From Bdellovibrionales bacterium (lineage in GTDB: Bacteria; Bdellovibrionota; Bdellovibrionia; Bdellovibrionales; Bdellovibrionaceae): DNA of 8,111 nucleotides. The notes under the pieces were generated by a model. It searched no databases. It was not told where the DNA came from and saw nothing but the letters and a program-made list of their open reading frames with translations. Numbering within the stretch: position 1 is the first letter of the stretch; the number at the start of each line of letters is the position of its first letter. Where the stretch lies: positions 1 through 8,111 of the forward strand of contig DAHVKR010000043.1 of assembly GCA_027320785.1 (NCBI GenBank). Reading direction: 5' to 3'. The position numbers were made by a program, and so were the translations under genes. Shown piece after piece: positions 5,734 to 8,111 of the stretch.

Positions 5734-7857
5734 TCAAGAAGTGAGAGTATTCGAAAAAAGCATCTCGCGATATTTCGGAAGATTCCAAAACTCATCAGCC
5801 ACCAGCGTTTCGGCATGATCGCAGACGCTTCTAAGTTTTTCAGCTGAAGCCACTATTTGAGTGACGATAAGCTGCATTTTATCTTCCTCAATCTCAAGTC
5901 CATGGGACTTTTTGAGATGCTTTTCGAAAACTTCGAGATTTTTTAAAATATCAGAGAAGGTTTTTTCGAGCTCATCTAATCGAACTTTCCATGACTTTTT
6001 TAGTGCTGCAGATTTTATAGCTTCATAAGCACTATGACTTTGAATCAATTGTTTCTCGACAGAAGGAATGACATAGCCTTTTATCAATTCGGCCAGTGTC
6101 ATAAACTCGATATCCAAGGTCTTCACATAACGCTCAACATTGATATGGTAGCGACTCTCAATTTCTTCTGGAGAAAGAACATTGGTGTCCACTAAAAATT
6201 GAGTGGCCTTTTTGTTGGTTAAAACTCTCAGGGCATCTGGTGTCGTGTTGAGGATGGGAAGACCCCGTTTTTTAGCCTCATCGCGCCACTCTTGTGAGTA
6301 GCCGTTTCCTTCAAATCGAATGCTTTTTGTTTCTTTGCAGATCTCGCGAACAAGTTCAATCACGGCTTCATCCCGTGAAGAGCCTTTTTTCTTAAGAAGT
6401 TCTTGCAGGCGAGCTGTACACTCTTTGAAACTTGAAGCCACAGCTGCATTGAGAATAGACATGGGAACGGCCACATTGGTGCTGGAACCAACAGCTCGGA
6501 ACTCAAACTTATTTCCGGTAAAGGCAAAGGGACTTGTTCGATTGCGATCTGTGTAGTCCTTTGAAATCGTTGGAATTTGTCCTACACCGAGATCAATGAT
6601 TTGCTGTTGAGTTGCCTTATTAACTTTACCTGTTTCAATATTGTTAAGGATTTGTTCGAGCATACTTCCCAAAAAGACGGAAATAATGGCTGGAGGGGCT
6701 TCATTGGCGCCAAGGCGATGGTCGTTTCCAGGACTTGCGATTGAAGCTCTTAAAACATCTGCGTGTTTATAGACAGCCTTTAATGTAGCAGCTAAAACCG
6801 CGAGGAAGCGCAAGTTTTGGTGAGGAGTGGTGCCAGGCTCTAAGAGGTTCTCACCTTTATCATTAGCAATACTCCAATTGTTGTGCTTTCCACTGCCATT
6901 GATGCCGGCGAATGGCTTTTCATGAAGAAGACAAACCATACCATGCTTCAGAGCAATACGCTTCAATACTTCCATAGTCAGTAGATTGTGATCAGCCGAG
7001 ATGTTCACATCCTCAAAAATGGGAGCGAGTTCGAATTGACTAGGCGCCACTTCATTATGGCGTGTTTTAACTGGAACACCGAGTTTGTAAAGTTCGAACT
7101 CAACTTCTTGCATGAATTTTTTTACACGACTGGGGATAGAGCCAAAGTAGTGATCTTCTAACTGCTGTCCACGAGTGGAGGAAGCGCCTAGAAGAGTTCG
7201 TCCTGTCATAATGATATCGGGGCGTAGAGCTGCCAAGTTTTTATCAATCAGAAAATATTCTTGTTCAGCACCTAAAGTAGCTTGAATTCTTTTAACATCC
7301 ACATCACCTAGAAGTTTTAAGAACTCACAACCCTCTTGAGAGAGGGACTCAAGTGAGCGAAGTAAAGGGGTCTTGTTATCAAGCGCTTGCCCATGGTAAC
7401 CAAAGAAAACAGTAGGAATACAAAGAGTATTGCCACTTTCTTCCTCAATAATAAAGAGTGGAGAAGAGGGGTCCCAGGCAGTGTAACCACGAGCTTCGAA
7501 GGTCGAGCGCATGCCACCACTTGGAAAGCTAGAGGCATCAGGTTCACCTTGAATAAGCTGTGAGCCTGTGAATCTTTCGATCACACGAAGTTCAGAGTGA
7601 TAGGAATGCTGAATGGATATAAAGGCATCATGCTTTTCTGCTGTCAGGCCCGTCATGGGTTGAAACCAGTGACAGAAATGAGTCACATTTTTAGCAACAG
7701 CCCATTCCTTGATGGCACTGGCAACGGCTTCGGCTGTTTCACGAGGAAGTTTTTTTCCTTTTTCAAGGGTTTGTAGGAGGGCTTGATAAGCATCCTTTGG
7801 AAGCTTTTCTCTCATTTGTGCGAGCCCAAAAGTAGATGAAGTTTTTATCGTGAGCAT
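5734..7857 (-). CDS. glnN: Type III glutamine synthetase (GlnN)
   Basis: The enzyme makes glutamine from glutamate, ammonia and ATP in the cytoplasm. At 707 residues it has the length of the GSIII class (about 700-730) and is much longer than GSI (about 470). The N-terminal GSIII-specific region is clear: TFG..MREKLPKDAY, then HFCHWFQPMTGLTAEKHDAF (60-79), then GEPDASSFPSGGMRSTFEAR (104-123). Catalytic-domain motifs follow: GAEQEYF (196-202), RHNEVAPSQFELAP (266-279), INGSGKHNNWS (319-329) and NDHRLGANEAPPA (378-390). DRNRTSPFAFTGNKFEFRAVGS begins at 437. All the motifs needed for metal, glutamate and nucleotide binding seem intact. The GSI-type adenylylation control is not expected in this class. 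The ATG at 7855-7857 fits because family members need a few residues before the conserved FG. It lies 42 nt after the cytochrome gene's stop, with a long inverted repeat around the start codon. Confidence 0.96.
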   Translation of the reverse strand: MLTIKTSSTFGLAQMREKLPKDAYQALLQTLEKGKKLPRETAEAVASAIKEWAVAKNVTHFCHWFQPMTGLTAEKHDAFISIQHSYHSELRVIERFTGSQLIQGEPDASSFPSGGMRSTFEARGYTAWDPSSPLFIIEEESGNTLCIPTVFFGYHGQALDNKTPLLRSLESLSQEGCEFLKLLGDVDVKRIQATLGAEQEYFLIDKNLAALRPDIIMTGRTLLGASSTRGQQLEDHYFGSIPSRVKKFMQEVEFELYKLGVPVKTRHNEVAPSQFELAPIFEDVNISADHNLLTMEVLKRIALKHGMVCLLHEKPFAGINGSGKHNNWSIANDKGENLLEPGTTPHQNLRFLAVLAATLKAVYKHADVLRASIASPGNDHRLGANEAPPAIISVFLGSMLEQILNNIETGKVNKATQQQIIDLGVGQIPTISKDYTDRNRTSPFAFTGNKFEFRAVGSSTNVAVPMSILNAAVASSFKECTARLQELLKKKGSSRDEAVIELVREICKETKSIRFEGNGYSQEWRDEAKKRGLPILNTTPDALRVLTNKKATQFLVDTNVLSPEEIESRYHINVERYVKTLDIEFMTLAELIKGYVIPSVEKQLIQSHSAYEAIKSAALKKSWKVRLDELEKTFSDILKNLEVFEKHLKKSHGLEIEEDKMQLIVTQIVASAEKLRSVCDHAETLVADEFWNLPKYREMLFSNTLTS

Positions 7858-7888
7858 ATTACTTACTTCACTATAAAAACTTCATCTA
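7833..7888 (-). promoter_or_regulatory. 21-nt inverted repeat enclosing the glnN start codon
   Basis: Positions 7833-7853 and 7868-7888 are reverse complements at 20 of 21 positions (mismatch at 7849/7872), with a 14-nt spacer. Read as glnN mRNA, the stem would leave AGTAAGTAATATGC as its loop, holding both the only ribosome-site-like bases and the ATG. The downstream arm is coding sequence (codons 2-8). The upstream arm begins 11 nt after the cytochrome stop codon and also holds TATAGT (7870-7875), which could be a -10 box. It may be an mRNA switch of translation, a DNA operator, or a chance mutational product. There is no U-tract after the structure, so it is not an intrinsic terminator of the cytochrome gene. 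Confidence 0.6.
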
Positions 7889-7899
7889 ATAGAGTTATC

Positions 7900-8111
7900 T
7901 TATTTTAATGATTCTAAATACTTAGCAACAGTGTCTACTTGAGATTTAGGCATGCGTTTATAATTAGGCATTATCGCCATGTATGATTCACCGTTGATAG
8001 TAACTGTGCTTCCTGAAGCAAAATGCTTTCCTGGAGTTACTATTTGTGTTTTAATCCATGATAAGCTTCTTTGACTGCCTACATGAGATAAGTTTGGACC
8101 TACTGCTCCGC
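7900..8111 (-). CDS. c-type cytochrome domain protein (C-terminal part, 5' end outside window)
   Basis: Only the last 69 residues are visible, ending at TAA (7900-7902). They begin GAVGPNLSHVGSQRSLSWIKT, matching the 'GPxLxxxGxxRs.xWl' region that follows the heme-attachment site in many small class I c-type cytochromes and in cytochrome c domains of oxidases. The likely axial Met is in AIMPNYKRM (Met47 of the fragment), and the end (SQVDTVAKYLESLK) is the usual terminal helix. The heme-binding CxxCH motif would lie beyond the right edge, so heme attachment cannot be confirmed. A free electron carrier and the tail of a larger redox enzyme, such as an oxidase subunit II-like protein, are both possible. 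It is on the same strand as glnN, 42 nt upstream, and may be co-transcribed with it. Confidence 0.8.
   Translation of the reverse strand, partial: GAVGPNLSHVGSQRSLSWIKTQIVTPGKHFASGSTVTINGESYMAIMPNYKRMPKSQVDTVAKYLESLK

Noticed and set aside
1..8111. Mobile element, CRISPR array, phage or defence genes, tRNA or rRNA
   Set aside because: No spaced direct-repeat array, transposase, integrase, terminal repeat or cloverleaf was seen; all long frames are explained by housekeeping-type or small unknown genes.

Overview
This window is ordinary bacterial chromosome: dense, intron-free genes on both strands and a low to moderate GC content (estimated by eye, not counted). The gene set points to a Gram-negative, aerobic proteobacterial-type organism. 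It includes Lon, an exported chalcone-isomerase-like protein, a FadI-type thiolase, ArfB, a type III glutamine synthetase and a c-type cytochrome. The flavour suggests Bdellovibrionota or a related lineage, but that is an impression from protein style and not something proved by the sequence. No mobile element, CRISPR array, tRNA or rRNA is seen, and no stretch over 300 bases lacks a gene.

Layout. Positions 2-1444 (+) hold the C-terminal part of Lon protease, cut off at the left edge. It converges on a secreted chalcone-isomerase-like protein (1467-2090, -), with a perfect hairpin lying across the lon stop codon. From a short divergent intergenic gap (2091-2173) a plus-strand cluster begins. 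It consists of a receiver-like/degenerate HD-GYP-like signalling protein split into two frames at a run of nine A (2174-3473), a thiolase whose start is coupled to that gene's end (3476-4744), and a small membrane-anchored coiled-coil protein (4791-5240). This cluster meets arfB (-) in a 4-nt tail-to-tail overlap. Upstream of arfB on the minus strand lie a hairpin, a 707-residue type III glutamine synthetase (5734-7857, -) and the end of a c-type cytochrome gene (7900-8111, -), cut off at the right edge.

How the genes relate. Lon and ArfB both serve protein quality control: Lon degrades damaged proteins and ArfB rescues stalled ribosomes. They are not in one operon. The thiolase serves fatty-acid beta-oxidation and the glutamine synthetase serves ammonia assimilation. 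No single new pathway joins the genes.

The two most interesting signals are small in scale. One is a 21-nt inverted repeat, with one mismatch, that would place the glutamine synthetase start codon in the loop of an mRNA hairpin. The other is the A9 run that separates the two halves of the signalling protein; it may be a frameshift mutation, a sequencing error or a transcriptional-slippage site.
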